Of a stretch of 64,000 nucleotides of DNA, positions 25,170-36,019 are shown in pieces. The notes below the pieces were generated by a model. It was not told the origin of the DNA, ran no database searches, and was given only the letters and a program-made list of their open reading frames with translations. Every line of letters begins with the position of its first letter. The first letter of the stretch is position 1. The stretch covers positions 475,001-539,000 of the forward strand of contig JAFBJZ010000935.1 in the NCBI GenBank assembly GCA_016785225.1. The letters are read 5' to 3'. A program made the position numbers and the translations under genes. The DNA is from Psettodes erumei (Eukaryota; Chordata; Actinopteri; Pleuronectiformes; Psettodidae).

Positions 25170-26963
25170 GGCAGGGTTTGAAAAAATCTGTCTCAAACTT
25201 CTTCTTTTCATCCTTGAAGCAACTCTACAAGTGCAGCACGTGCGGGCCTTCAAGGAGAGGTGGTTCGTAAGAGCATGCCATTATCCCTGTTTGTGTGATT
25301 TATCGCATTCAGACGCACAAAACACACAAGAGTTCTTATAGAGAGAGGCCAGGGGGACGCTACGCCAACAGGATTTTTGCCAACGCTTGGAGTGGGGGCC
25401 GTTCTGCCCTCAGACGTGGTCTAATGATGTGTTGAGTTAGTTTGAACCCCTGCCCTCGCTGCCCTCACACCAGTAGTTATGTAATGAAACGTGCTGTAAC
25501 ACACAAACGTACACATGGCATTGTGTTGTGCTGCGTGTTGCAGGGTAGCGTGCCACCTGTAGGCAGAGCTAGTTGGAAACGAGGAGCGTTCAGCCTCTGA
25601 GCACATGACAACGCACGGACGTCCGCGGGCCGGCGCGCTGACATATTGGCGTGCCTGCCGGGTGCTAGCCCAAAGCCCATGTGGGTATTTTGGCGAGCCT
25701 GAGGCTTTGCCACACGGTTCACAAAAGAGCGACCGTTGCCCGTATTTGGAGTCTCTACTGGCTTCGTGCCTACCCTCCTCGCTGAAAATGTCACTCAGAG
25801 ACCCTCCGGAGGTCGCAGGGATTCTGCCCCCCTCCCCCGGCGGGCAGACACCCAGCCCAGCTTGAGGAGCACGAACACGCACATTATCCAGCAGAGACAC
25901 GCACCGCCGAGGCGTGTCTGCACATCCCTGCACACGACAAACAAAAGGCATTAAAGCTGGTATGTGGATGTAAAGCGCTGCGAGTTAGCGAGCACATTTG
26001 GATCAGCGTTTCATAGCGTGGCGCTTAAGTTGTCATAATTTTTTTATCAATTCCCATCATCACCACCAATTATCATTATCTCTCCAGCCTTAGTCGACAT
26101 TCCAGCTGATTGACATCACAGAAAGAAGTGATGGCGTGGGTGTTGTGTGGAGTTTCTCTCTCCTCGTTTCTCTTCTTCTTTCTGTACTTAATAGCACTTA
26201 GTAAAGGGTATTACAGTGGGTGCTCTACATGGGGCGTCACATTAAAACCCTCTCTCGCACATACACGCATACGCAGTCAGCAGTCCATTTGGATTCATTT
26301 GCATGGCATTTCATTTGGATTTTGCCTCAATCGACGGTTTGGGAAGAGGATTAAAAAAAGAGAAAACATCTTTGTGTAATAGCATTTCTGCTCGGTCTCC
26401 AGTGCGCCATAAAGATTTAAAGCGCAGCGGACGGCCCGCAGCCGATAAATGAGCGCCGCGCTGCCACGAGCAGCCCTGTCCCTCAGGCCTACAAACGATG
26501 GCTATTGGAGTTAATTACAGTTTGCATCATCATATTTACCCAGAGATGAAAAACAGAGAATAAAACTGGCCTCCGAGCACACCGAGGTGTTATTTCTGTG
26601 CAAACGGCACCGCAGCGAGGTGCAGCGCAATCGGCGTTCTGTGAAACATTACAACATTTTTTTACTCCCGACTCGTGAAAACTCTCTGGCCCTGTATGGA
26701 TGCATATACACACCAGCCAAAAACAACAGTGCTGTTCTGAAATGTAAAAGGAGAAATGGTATGAGAACAGCATTTCATTTTATGGAATCATCACAGCAAT
26801 AGGAACACTGAAAGGTGCTGCCGTTGGATTTTTAAAATGTCATTTTTGATACTCTGAGGACCAGGAACGTGGCGAGACTCCTGTACAATTATGCAAAATA
26901 AGACTATATACTATATATACTGAATATGCAATGTAAGTATTGACTACCAGTGGATTTTTAGCT

Positions 26964-27018
26964 TTTCTGTACAGAAAGACGACACTATTATACAAGAAAC
27001 ATTTGTTGTTTCTTGTAT
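26964..27018. repeat. Palindrome and perfect hairpin pair
   Basis: A perfect 14-base palindrome TTTCTGTACAGAAA (26964-26977) is followed by a perfect 12-bp inverted repeat, ATACAAGAAACA at 26990-27001 and its complement at 27007-27018, with a 5-base spacer. AT-rich sequence with ATATA runs precedes it. This could be a remnant of a small inverted-repeat element or a stable RNA hairpin; no family was recognised. Confidence 0.5.
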
Positions 27019-27314
27019 GACGTATGAACACAGCAATGCCACTCACCAGTTCCATGTTCCAGTCAAATGTCTGGGTGATTAATTGTGACTGAGTGTTGAG
27101 GTTTGTGTTGCAAAGTCTGTGTTTTGCTTGTGCGCAGTTAGAGGCTGCGAGGGAGGTTGTTTTTAAGGGTTACGGCTCACGGTGCCCTGTTGCTGTGTTT
27201 GTATTTCAGGCTCTAGTTAGCCGGGCCAGCCATCTGGTGCAGAGCCCCTCAGTCATACTATCCCTCTGACGGGGGCAGACGGAGACAGGCAGAAAAACAG
27301 ACACTCGGTGTGAG

Positions 27315-27318
<4 letters not shown>

Positions 27319-27354
<36 letters not shown>
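27319..27354. repeat. (TG)18 microsatellite
   Basis: Uninterrupted TG tract. It opens a cluster of TG and CA tracts running to about 28130. Confidence 0.95.
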
Positions 27355-27356
<2 letters not shown>

Positions 27357-27475
27357 GTGTGTTTGTGCGACAGAGAAGAGTGAGAGAAAGTAGCTAGTTT
27401 CTGTCGTTGCTCTCCTTTCCTGTAGCCCACAGGAAGCTGCAGCCATTGGCTCCTCCCTGTCTAGACAGAGAAGTG

Positions 27476-27479
<4 letters not shown>

Positions 27480-27522
<43 letters not shown>

Positions 27523-27529
27523 TCACGCT

Positions 27530-27574
<45 letters not shown>
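27480..27574. repeat. Two long (CA)n microsatellites
   Basis: CA at 27480-27521 and again at 27532-27574, split by an ATTCACGCTCT spacer. Each exceeds 40 bases and is complementary to the TG tracts at 27319 and 27719. Confidence 0.95.
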
Positions 27575-27576
<2 letters not shown>

Positions 27577-27718
27577 AGTGCCTTCTACCATAGCAACTTT
27601 GATTAATTCCCAGTGTGCGGTGAGAGGAGACAACATCAGCACCATGGTCAGGGGAAAAAGGCCCAGAGTCTGCTGGATGTGACAGCTCCCTGCTTCACAC
27701 TGATGCTTTATACCCTGC

Positions 27719-27719
27719 T

Positions 27720-27757
<38 letters not shown>

Positions 27758-27919
27758 CGAGAGAGAGACAGTGAGAGCAGGTCAGTAGTATGAGTGAGGG
27801 ATGGGGAGTGTGTGTGTGTGTGTGTGTGTGTGTCTGTGCGCGTCCTCATCTGTCCCCTCGGCTGCATCAGTGCTCAAGCATGTCTCGCTGTGACAGCCCA
27901 GCAGCCTCTGTGCCTGTCA

Positions 27920-27951
<32 letters not shown>
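27719..27951. repeat. (TG), (TG), (CA) microsatellite cluster
   Basis: TG at 27719-27753, TG at 27809-27833 and CA at 27923-27951, followed by further CA- and TG-rich sequence to about 28127. Confidence 0.9.
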
Positions 27952-27956
<5 letters not shown>

Positions 27957-28144
27957 ACACTAACCGAGAGAGTGCAGGCAGGCGCCAACACCAGCGAGGT
28001 GAAGGGTCACGAGCGACTGCCTCTCCAATGTTGTGTGAAATGTGTAGATGGCAGTCTCGGCCCATTATGTGCGTACATGCGGCTGCACGTGTGTGTGTGT
28101 GTGTGGGTGTGGGTGCGCGCGTGTGTGTCTCGAGGCAGGCGGGG

Positions 28145-28350
28145 GCATCTCAAAGTAACTGGTTATTATCACCTCAATATTTTTCTTATTATGACAATTA
28201 CATGCTCCAGGAGCGAATTAAGCGATACAGGACACCAAGCGGGAGTGGTTGACAGCTATTTGGAGACTCAATGCACAGAGCAATTTGCAGCCCCGAGCCA
28301 AACAAATTGGATTTGGGCCACTTTGGATTGGGGCCTCAGATTGTTGGGCG
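28145..28350. promoter_or_regulatory. Candidate conserved non-coding element (TALE/SOX motifs)
   Basis: Complex sequence begins abruptly after a microsatellite cluster. It contains GGTTATTATCACCTCAAT, a GAATTAAG homeodomain core near 28215, a TTGACAGCT Meis/TALE-type site at 28249-28257, AACAAATTGG near 28310 and ATTGTTGGG near 28340 (SOX-like). Lack of repeats and high motif density suggest a constrained enhancer. Function is inferred. Confidence 0.35.
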
Positions 28351-29937
28351 TTTGGATCCCCCCCGACCGCACGCCTGCCTGGCTGGTTAGCTGGCTGGCT
28401 GGGCTGGGCTGGCTTCAATTCTTTACACATGACTATGTAACACACAGTTAAACAGGTAACACAACGCTGCGCGGCCCATGACGAGGATGAAGCGTAAACA
28501 TGCGGAGGAAGGGTGTGTGTGTTTGTGTTGATAAGTGCATTACATTGCACGTGCACTGTGAAATGACTTTTTTTTTACGGTAGTGTTTCTGCAGCCGTAA
28601 GTTGTAACTGCAGATTTATTGGGTATTTACAATGGACATTTTTACAGACTACTGGTGTTAAGCTTCCCCACCCTTTCATGTTATACTGTATACTGCTGCT
28701 ACTTTTTAGGTCGGGGGCCACGTGGTGTATGTATATTTCACACTGAGCCTCACAGCCTCTTAACCAATCACTGCCACACATTTTCCCACCCTTATACTGC
28801 CACTGGAAAACTGGCAACAGCACCCAATTAAGTGGAAATGCAATTATTCCCATTCATTCCTACAATTAGGCCGTGGGTGAACAACCTGGGCTGTACATCC
28901 GCCGAGCTCTCCCGTGTTTTAGGGGGAAGGCCATCGCCATGGTTACGGCAGCTTTCGCGGTAGCCCCCGCTGCGACAAATGGGACGCGCAACCCGGGGGT
29001 CCAAAATAACATTCAGACGTATTGGTGGGGCGGCGCATCACATAGCATAGAATACCGGGCGTTTGGATTGGCGGAGACAGGGAGTGGTACCACGGGTGGG
29101 GGGGGGGGTGGTGCGCAGCGAGCGCCCCATGTGCTCAGTCGTGCGAGGGTAGATAATGCCAGGTGACAGACTGGCGGGCTGGCAGAGCGGGTGGGCACTC
29201 GCGGCGGCGTGAGCGAAAACAAAGGCTTTGCGTGTCACCGGCGAGATGGCATTAACCAAAACAAGCAGCCGCAGACAGATTGCAGCGCCGACTCGCCTGT
29301 CTGCTCCGCGGATGGAGTGAAGATGGAGCAGGCCTGTCCCGCATTTTATATGAAATAACATGGTGCCAGGATAATGAGAAAAAGTGATGTTTGCCTGCTA
29401 TTTGTATCAAATTGACTATTTGACAGAGCTGCATAAATTTAACGCAAGCAGCCAGTACCCTGCAGGGTTTGGCAGATATTTATTATATTTGATGATGGAA
29501 ATTTTTCTTTTGTCAAAATTCAACATTTTGAAGTTTTTACATGATTCAGACTGTGTTTTTGAACCTAGAACACTGAGGTCTGAAAATTGGGTTGGTGGCA
29601 CCTTAAGTTCGAACGAGCCTGTTTTCACTGTGGCTGCTGCAGCGTGACACACGTGCGGCCGTTTCTTACTTTATAAGCGTGTGACATGTTACATCTATAA
29701 CATAACATTACGGTTAGTAAACTCAGACAGGCTAATGGACACACACAGTGTGTGTCTGTGGGAATAGTGATGGTCGCACAGGGCTCAGCTGGGACAGAAG
29801 TGGGGAGGGTCAGCAGGTCTGGTGTAGCAGGTAGGATCAGCTGGCACACACTTCCCCTTCCTCCCCAAGCGGGCACCCGTCAGGAAACCAGGATCGCTTA
29901 CAGGTGACTTCCCCCTGTATTCAGTTACAGCTGGGGC

Positions 29938-29964
29938 TGTGTGTGTGTGTGTGTGTGTGTGTGT
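29938..29964. repeat. (TG)n microsatellite
   Basis: Uninterrupted TG/GT tract of 27 bases. Confidence 0.95.
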
Positions 29965-30147
29965 CTGCTTGTGTGTGTGATGTGTGGTTGGGGGGGGCAG
30001 CCATCACATTGCATCACATCTGGCCTTCTCTTCCACCGCCGCCTCGTTTCCATCTCGTTCTATTCCACACTTTTATGCAGCGAGTGTTCTGTCGGCAGCA
30101 TTGGTGGGGATTCCCTGGAATCAATTCAGGAGGGGGAGTACCTACTG

Positions 30148-30173
30148 ACACACACACACACACACACACACAC
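30148..30173. repeat. (CA)13 microsatellite
   Basis: Uninterrupted CA tract about 450 bases upstream of the first visible arid1b exon. Confidence 0.95.
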
Positions 30174-30619
30174 TCAATCCTCCGCTCACCACAGGGAACG
30201 ACAACAGTAATATGAACTCACCCTTGGTCTGAATGAATGCCCATTACAATTCATTTTCACCACAGCAGCCAGCGCGCAGGAGTGGCTTCTTCTGTGGGTA
30301 ATGCTTTCGCTCCTCCGCCACATTAACCGCTCTCACTATCTCAGCACGTCACAGAAAAGTCAAGCACCGCTCACGCGCGTGTAAATATTTAACCTGTCGT
30401 GCCTTGTGAAATCAGCAGAAATATGTTTTTTTTATAGATTATATAATATGGTCTTCCGGCCAAACAATAATATTTAACCACGCTGAAATAGTTGCAGTTT
30501 TATTATGACATAATGTGGAACTGGGAAAATGTTGTGCTTGCCTGAGTTCGCCACCTGCTGCACGATGCCTCTCGTAAAACGCTCGGGCGAGTTTCATAAA
30601 CAACCTTCTTCTGTTCCAG

Positions 30620-30935
30620 GATCTGTCCGGCTCGATTGATGACCTCCCCACGGGGACGGAGGCCGGCCTGGGCTCGGCCGTCGGCGCCGCCGGCTCCTCC
30701 AGCGGCAGCAGCAGCAGCAGCAGCAACAGCAGCCAGGGGGAGCAGGGCGGCGCCAGCAACCAGGGACAGTCCCCCTTCTCCCCGCACGCCTCCCCACACC
30801 TCCCCAGCCAGAGGAGCGGGCCCTCTCCGTCCCCAGTCGGCTCGCCCGCGGGCTCCACTCAGTCCCAGCAGTCCCGATCTGGCTCTGGACCCATCTCCCC
30901 TGCCAGCGGACCCTCTGCCAACGCCGCCGCGCCAG
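30620..30935 (+). CDS. arid1b: arid1b exon a (DLSGSIDDLPTGTEA exon)
   Basis: This internal exon of the BAF (SWI/SNF) remodeller subunit ARID1B encodes 105 residues plus one base. It opens with DLSGSIDDLPTGTEAG, a signature of ARID1 proteins; the Thr in LPTGTE and the later SPFSPHASPHL favour ARID1B over ARID1A. A Ser-rich run (residues 26-38, AGC codons) and a Gly/Gln stretch follow, then a Ser-Pro block ending GPISPASGPSANAAAP. The acceptor is a good polypyrimidine tract plus TTCCAG at 30619, in phase 0 as expected after an exon ending PSSLP. The donor is GTAGGG at 30936 after phase 1. The segment is predicted to be disordered, nuclear and N-terminal to the ARID domain. A long open frame on the opposite strand over this exon is a GC-rich shadow. 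Confidence 0.95.
30701..30733 (+). repeat. arid1b: AGC triplet repeat inside exon a
   Basis: An imperfect AGC repeat encodes the Ser-rich run of exon a, interrupted by GGC and AAC. As I recall, mammalian ARID1B has a shorter Ser run here, so length differences between species or alleles are likely. Confidence 0.85.
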
Positions 30936-31832
30936 GTAGGGTTCGCCATTAGAGCCTTCAAAAGTATGTGCACATGAATCTCGCTAATCAGATTTCCCCT
31001 TGATGAAAGGTGCAACTTGTAGCATAACTTTATTAGTTTAATCACCGCGAACAAACGAGACAATCACTGACAAGATTTGCTGTTGGAACCAGAAGCCAAA
31101 CTGCATTTTTCATCGCGTACCACCAGGTTACATTCCCTGGGAAATTTGGGAAAATTGCTTTACGGCTTAAAGGGAAATTGCTTTGTGCCACCAAACAAGA
31201 GGCCGCTGTTCGAAACCCAATTAGAGAACAATCACAAACACACCCCAGTCAGTGATGTCACATCAGGCGGATTGCCTTGGACAGCTGATGAAAAACAGAG
31301 GCTGCGGTGACATTACTGATTGGGGTGTGGCCAGCGAGGCCTCTCACCAGACGTTACCCGCTCTTCATTTGCTGTTTAAATAATACCCGGAGCATTTCTG
31401 AGGCAGCGCGATTAGTAAACCTGTTGCCGCTGAAAGCATTTTGCAGCTATCACACCTACATTTCTGCTTGACCTTTCCGTTTATTTTTGTGGTTTAAAGA
31501 CCTAAGCCTGATTTCATTTGTTTTTTAAATATGTGCATTTAAAGAGGATTTTAAAAAGGTCATGTAGAGAACTGACCCTGGTGCAGAGTAGGTATACGTG
31601 TTTCCACAAATAACAGTGTGCACATATTTAAATGTGGCGTGTTTTGCACTCTTGAGAGTGTAACGCAGGGATGAAGCTTTTTGCATCGCATCTTTGTGTA
31701 ACCAGACAGGCGAGTAAGTCAGACCAGGCAGGTGAACTTGTTTTTTTTTTTTCTACTTCTGACTTAATCAGTGTCTTAAACTCAACATGATTATTCCTGA
31801 AATAACAATAGTTTCCATGTAAATCTCTCCGC

Positions 31833-31891
31833 TGACGTCGCGCTTGAGAGTTAAGTGAGCAAGGTGTGACCTCATGACCTCTAGATGACCT
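31833..31891 (-). promoter_or_regulatory. Putative retinoic-acid response element (DR5 + DR2)
   Basis: Three perfect AGGTCA half-sites lie on the minus strand, seen on the + strand as TGACCT at 31867-31872, 31875-31880 and 31886-31891. The spacings are 2 and 5 bases, giving overlapping DR2 and DR5 arrangements, the two classic layouts for RAR/RXR heterodimers. A TGACGTC CRE-like site lies at 31833-31839. The cluster sits about 0.93 kb downstream of exon a inside the intron. The motifs are directly visible; use as a RARE is inferred. Confidence 0.45.
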
Positions 31892-33321
31892 GTGGCTGCT
31901 GCTGTCGGTCTAACAGCTCGATTCTCTCAACTCCAACTCGCCGCATAATCCATCCAGATCAATTTTCATCCCGTCAGTTTGGACAGCGTGCACGCCGCAG
32001 CAGAAGAACAAATAATATCAGTCCAGCTTGTCTGGACTTTAACGTCTGTGCACCACTGAAGAGCAGCGCAGCTTAGTGGAACATGTCTCATTTATTTTCT
32101 CTGCATATTTTTTGTCCTTGCATTGTGGGGCTTTGTTAAGTCTTTGATCACGGCGTTGAAGGAAGACGTCCCTGCCTCTCAGCAGAAATTTAATCAAGTC
32201 CACGTCCCTGCTACCTGTGGATCGCACACGCATTTCCGACATTTGTGTCCAGGCAACGTTTCCTCTTCACCGCCAGAGTTAACAAATGGAGAGTGGCTGT
32301 GCAGCGGAGGACCTCCCATCTGATTCGTAGCCTTATCGAAACTGTGGCGGGACAAACGAGACGCTAACAGGATTATCAGACAATGCGCGGGTTGTCTGTC
32401 TGTCTCCTGAGGCCACGGCCGAACACGGAACCATTTAGATAAACACTAAACATTATAAACAAGTGTGGATTTGATTTGCCTGAGACAGGCGCGCCTCTGC
32501 GCCCGGCCTCCCCATCGTCCCGCCGCCGCTCTGCCCGACCGTGCAGCTGACCGGGGCGTCGGCATATCTCACAGCCGTCAGTCACGCTGACGAGGCGGGG
32601 CAAAATGTCTTGAGTGAGATCCTGGTGCCAGCTACACCCCCACCCCCCCTGCAGCCGCTTACCGGAGTGATTGACGCTAATGAAAAACTGGGACAGTGGT
32701 TTTCCAGGCGCCCGTGCCAAGAATCATGACGAGACTCCCGAATGAGGCGGCAAGACGGGAAGCGAAACCGATCGCTGGGACGTGATTAATAAAAAAATAT
32801 ATATATATTTAAAAATATTCCCCGTGCCAAATAAATGGTAATAAAGCGTGGAGCAGTGAGTAACATCTGACATGTTTTAGCGGCTGTACTACAATCAGTT
32901 TGAATTAGATCAAGGAGCAGCCAGCCTCAGAGAGACGCGGGAGAACTAATGTGGTTAGCGCACATCTGATTACCGACGCCCGGCTTTCCAACACTTCATC
33001 ACAAGTTGGGACACTTCGGTTCACGTTGTCGTCATAGTTCGGCACGAGTCAGCGGGGAGAGGAGGGAGCGAGGCGGCTAACGAGGCGCGCGTGTTGCTTT
33101 CTGAGTTTCGTCTCTCTGTTAACTTCTGCAACACCCTTCATTATTCAGAGCAGTTGTGTGAACAACAACAGTGTCCTCTAAATAAACAAAATAAGACAAA
33201 CTTTAATAAGCTGATTAATTAGTGAGAGAAAACGAAACTGTTTTTTTTTTTTCTATCTGCAGAAGTTTGAGCTCCAGCCAAGGAACAGTCAAAACACACA
33301 ATATCTCACGGATGCATTGTA

Positions 33322-33324
<3 letters not shown>

Positions 33325-33384
<60 letters not shown>
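33325..33384. repeat. (TG)30 microsatellite
   Basis: The longest uninterrupted TG tract in the window: 60 bases. Confidence 0.97.
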
Positions 33385-33387
<3 letters not shown>

Positions 33388-33535
33388 CTACTGTCAGTGG
33401 TCATCAGGCAGTTGTTTGCATACTTGGTTTAGATCGTGTGGAGAGTTTTCTCCTTAACTCCACTGTAGCTGTGCAGAAAATGTCACTATGTATGTATGAA
33501 TGTATGTCAGTGTATGTGTGTGTGTCTGTATATAC

Positions 33536-33557
33536 GTGTGTGTGTGTGTGTGTGTGT
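33536..33557. repeat. (TG)n microsatellite
   Basis: TG tract of about 22 bases, preceded by TGTATG variants from 33489. Confidence 0.85.
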
Positions 33558-33955
33558 CACTCCGTGGAGTGATGCGACATGTCGCACGGCTGAACACTCG
33601 CGGGACACACGTTACCCTTGACAGCGGTCAGAGGAGAGCAATTTCATCATGTCATCCTTTCACCTGGCTGTCACACACACACACACACACACACAAACAG
33701 AAAAGCCACAAAACACATATATGGTTGCACATGTAAATTACCTTTATGCTATGCTTGTTTGGATGATTGACAGTGTTTTCTGTGTGCGTGTGTGTGTGTG
33801 TGCATGCGTGCGTGTGCTTGTGTGTTAGACGGAGTCAGACTGGGGAGACTGACAGATTGCCAGCCTATCATACACCCATACACTTGCACAAATCTATCTT
33901 GTCAGAGCTCCACGGCAAGCCTGTGATTCTCTCGTCTCCTCGTTTCTCCTCTTTT

Positions 33956-33958
<3 letters not shown>

Positions 33959-33986
<28 letters not shown>

Positions 33987-34012
33987 GCTCACTCGCTCGC
34001 TCGCTCGCTCTC
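33959..34012. repeat. (CT)n followed by (CTCG)n
   Basis: A CT tract at 33961-33986 passes into CTCG tetranucleotide units to about 34010. Confidence 0.9.
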
Positions 34013-34402
34013 TCCATGAAGCAAATCCAATACACTGTAACATTATCCGGGCCTCGCCTTGCTATTTGGATTCTCTCCCGGAGCCAAAAAGGCACACACA
34101 GGGCCAAATTGATTTTCCTGTTGCGCTAGATTTGTGACAGTCGAGCAGAAATCACATTGCTCAACCGCCGACCCCCCCCCCCCCAACCTTGTATGCACAC
34201 ACACACACACACACACACAAATACACACCCCTCCTTCCTCCCACTGTCTCTGAAGCAATTCATAGCGTCCTCCGAATATTTTTCTCCTTTCATGAGACAT
34301 TGGGGACGAGGCGGGCAGGCATTCGTCTCTCATCCGGATGGATGTGGGGCGGAATGGGAACGCCGGAGTTGGAGCCTCCATCACTGAGCTGAGAACTGTG
34401 GG

Positions 34403-34404
<2 letters not shown>

Positions 34405-34433
<29 letters not shown>
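34405..34433. repeat. (GA)n microsatellite
   Basis: Uninterrupted GA tract of about 29 bases. Confidence 0.95.
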
Positions 34434-34437
<4 letters not shown>

Positions 34438-35323
34438 AGTCATCCAGTCAAAGTGCACAACACATGTCCTGAAAAAGTTCAGCCCTCAGAGTCCCTCGGT
34501 TGGTGTCGTCCCAACTGCAGCAGCCACAGAATCCATCAAATGCGCTGATTTGCATGTGTGTGTGTGTCTGTGTGGTGTGTTTGTGTGTGTGTCTGCATTT
34601 CCTGGATTTTTTTTCTGGATGGAGACAACAGCGTTGGCTGTGTGTTTTTCAGGGCGTGCATGGGCTGGTTTGACAAGTTGTCTCCTGGTTGACAACCTGT
34701 CAGTATGGCGTCACTTCCTGTCAGCCTCTGCACAGCTGTCACTTCTTTCCAAACACACACAAAAAAAAGCGTCGGAGACGTATCCATTTCCTGGCCGAAC
34801 CCGATGCGTGCTAAGTCTAATTTCACACAAGCAGGGCATCGTCGCTGCTGCTGTGTGAGTCCCACAACAGATTTCACTGTAAACTGAATATATTGCAATG
34901 AAATAATGTTGCTGTAGCTCCAAAATCTCCCGCAGATGTTCAGTCAGGTTGAGATCCTGCAACCGTCTTTAGCCTTTAGCTTATCAGGGATCCTGCATGC
35001 CCTGTACAGAGCATTTGTTTCTCTATTCATTTATTCCGATTTTTCTTTTGGGGTTATTGCACAGAGAAATTTTGCTTGAATGTTTTGCCGTTCAGAGAGT
35101 TTCGATGTTGTCGGTGAGGGTGCAGCAGGGCATTTTCTCAAAACTCGTTTTTCCCGATCAAGCTTTGCTCTGTTTAAAAAAAGTTAGAAAATGCGTTGTA
35201 ACCTTATGTCTCGGTCACCATCTTTGATTGTTTTAGACTGAAAGTGCTGGAAAGAGAACTCAATTGGAGCTGTCTGTTTTTATGTCCCCTTTTTCAGGTC
35301 TGGTCTGAGTTTGGCTGTTTTTA

Positions 35324-35325
<2 letters not shown>

Positions 35326-35368
<43 letters not shown>
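35326..35368. repeat. (TG)21 microsatellite
   Basis: Uninterrupted TG tract of about 43 bases. Confidence 0.95.
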
Positions 35369-35370
<2 letters not shown>

Positions 35371-36006
35371 ACACACTTCTGTCTGCTAATTCACACAGTG
35401 CACATCCACACTCCTCTGTGGCCCAGCTTGCTCTGTCTGCTGCAGAAAATCACAAACACTCACATTTATCTCTTCTTTTTTCTCTCTCTCTTTCTCTCTC
35501 TCGCTCTCCACTTCTTCTCTCTCCATCGAGGTCCTCAGAGGTCCAGTTAACAGTGCCCACCTGCCCCCCCCCATTCCCCTCTCCTCCTCCTCCTCCCATC
35601 TCTCCTCACCCCTCCAACTTTTTTTATTCTCTTCTAAAGATGTGATTGGAACTCGCGGGCGAGCGCTCGGGAGAGTTTAAGCTGTTTATCTGCGCTTCGC
35701 TTCAAGTGCTTCCAGGGCCTAGAAAAGGACAGAGAGGTCAGGGCGAGTGGAGGAGGCAGGGGGGTGACGGAGGGGGAGGGAAGGCCAGGCCTGCCCAGTT
35801 TGTTAGCTCAAGGGTCCTTCCCCACGCATCTCCTCCAACCTGCTCTCATATCTGCTCTTGTCTTCTGCGTGGTCCCCCAGCCTCCTTTTTGATTTGCACT
35901 TAATTTTCATTTTTTTTTAAAAAAACAACATGAACATTTTTCAGTCGCTAATTATGGTAACGAGAACCACAGCAAAAAGAAAAACAGCTGCTCTCATTTC
36001 ACATTG

Positions 36007-36019
36007 GGGTCAAAGGTCA
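36007..36019 (+). promoter_or_regulatory. DR1 nuclear-receptor motif
   Basis: GGGTCA and AGGTCA are separated by a single A, a near-ideal HNF4/PPAR-RXR/COUP-TF DR1. It is an isolated motif within the intron; occupancy is unknown. Confidence 0.35.

Larger units (their letters stand above)
1..30619 (+). other. arid1b: Intronic sequence upstream of the first visible arid1b exon
   Basis: I find no coding exon in this stretch. The preceding arid1b exon should end in phase 0 with a sequence like PSSLP followed by a GT donor, and I could not find one, so it probably lies left of the window. The open frames here are short, lie in simple repeats or purine/pyrimidine-rich tracts, and resemble no family I know. 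The stretch holds many dinucleotide repeats, CpG-rich patches (about 1430-1570, 5040-5230, 6260-6500, 17780-17900), several regulatory-looking blocks and interspersed-repeat relics, listed separately. An unannotated non-coding RNA or alternative first exon cannot be excluded. Confidence 0.7.

Noticed and set aside
30503..31063. 186-codon minus-strand open frame over exon a
   Set aside because: It is antisense to a confidently identified exon; the Ala/Gly-rich protein is a shadow of AGC and GCC codons.
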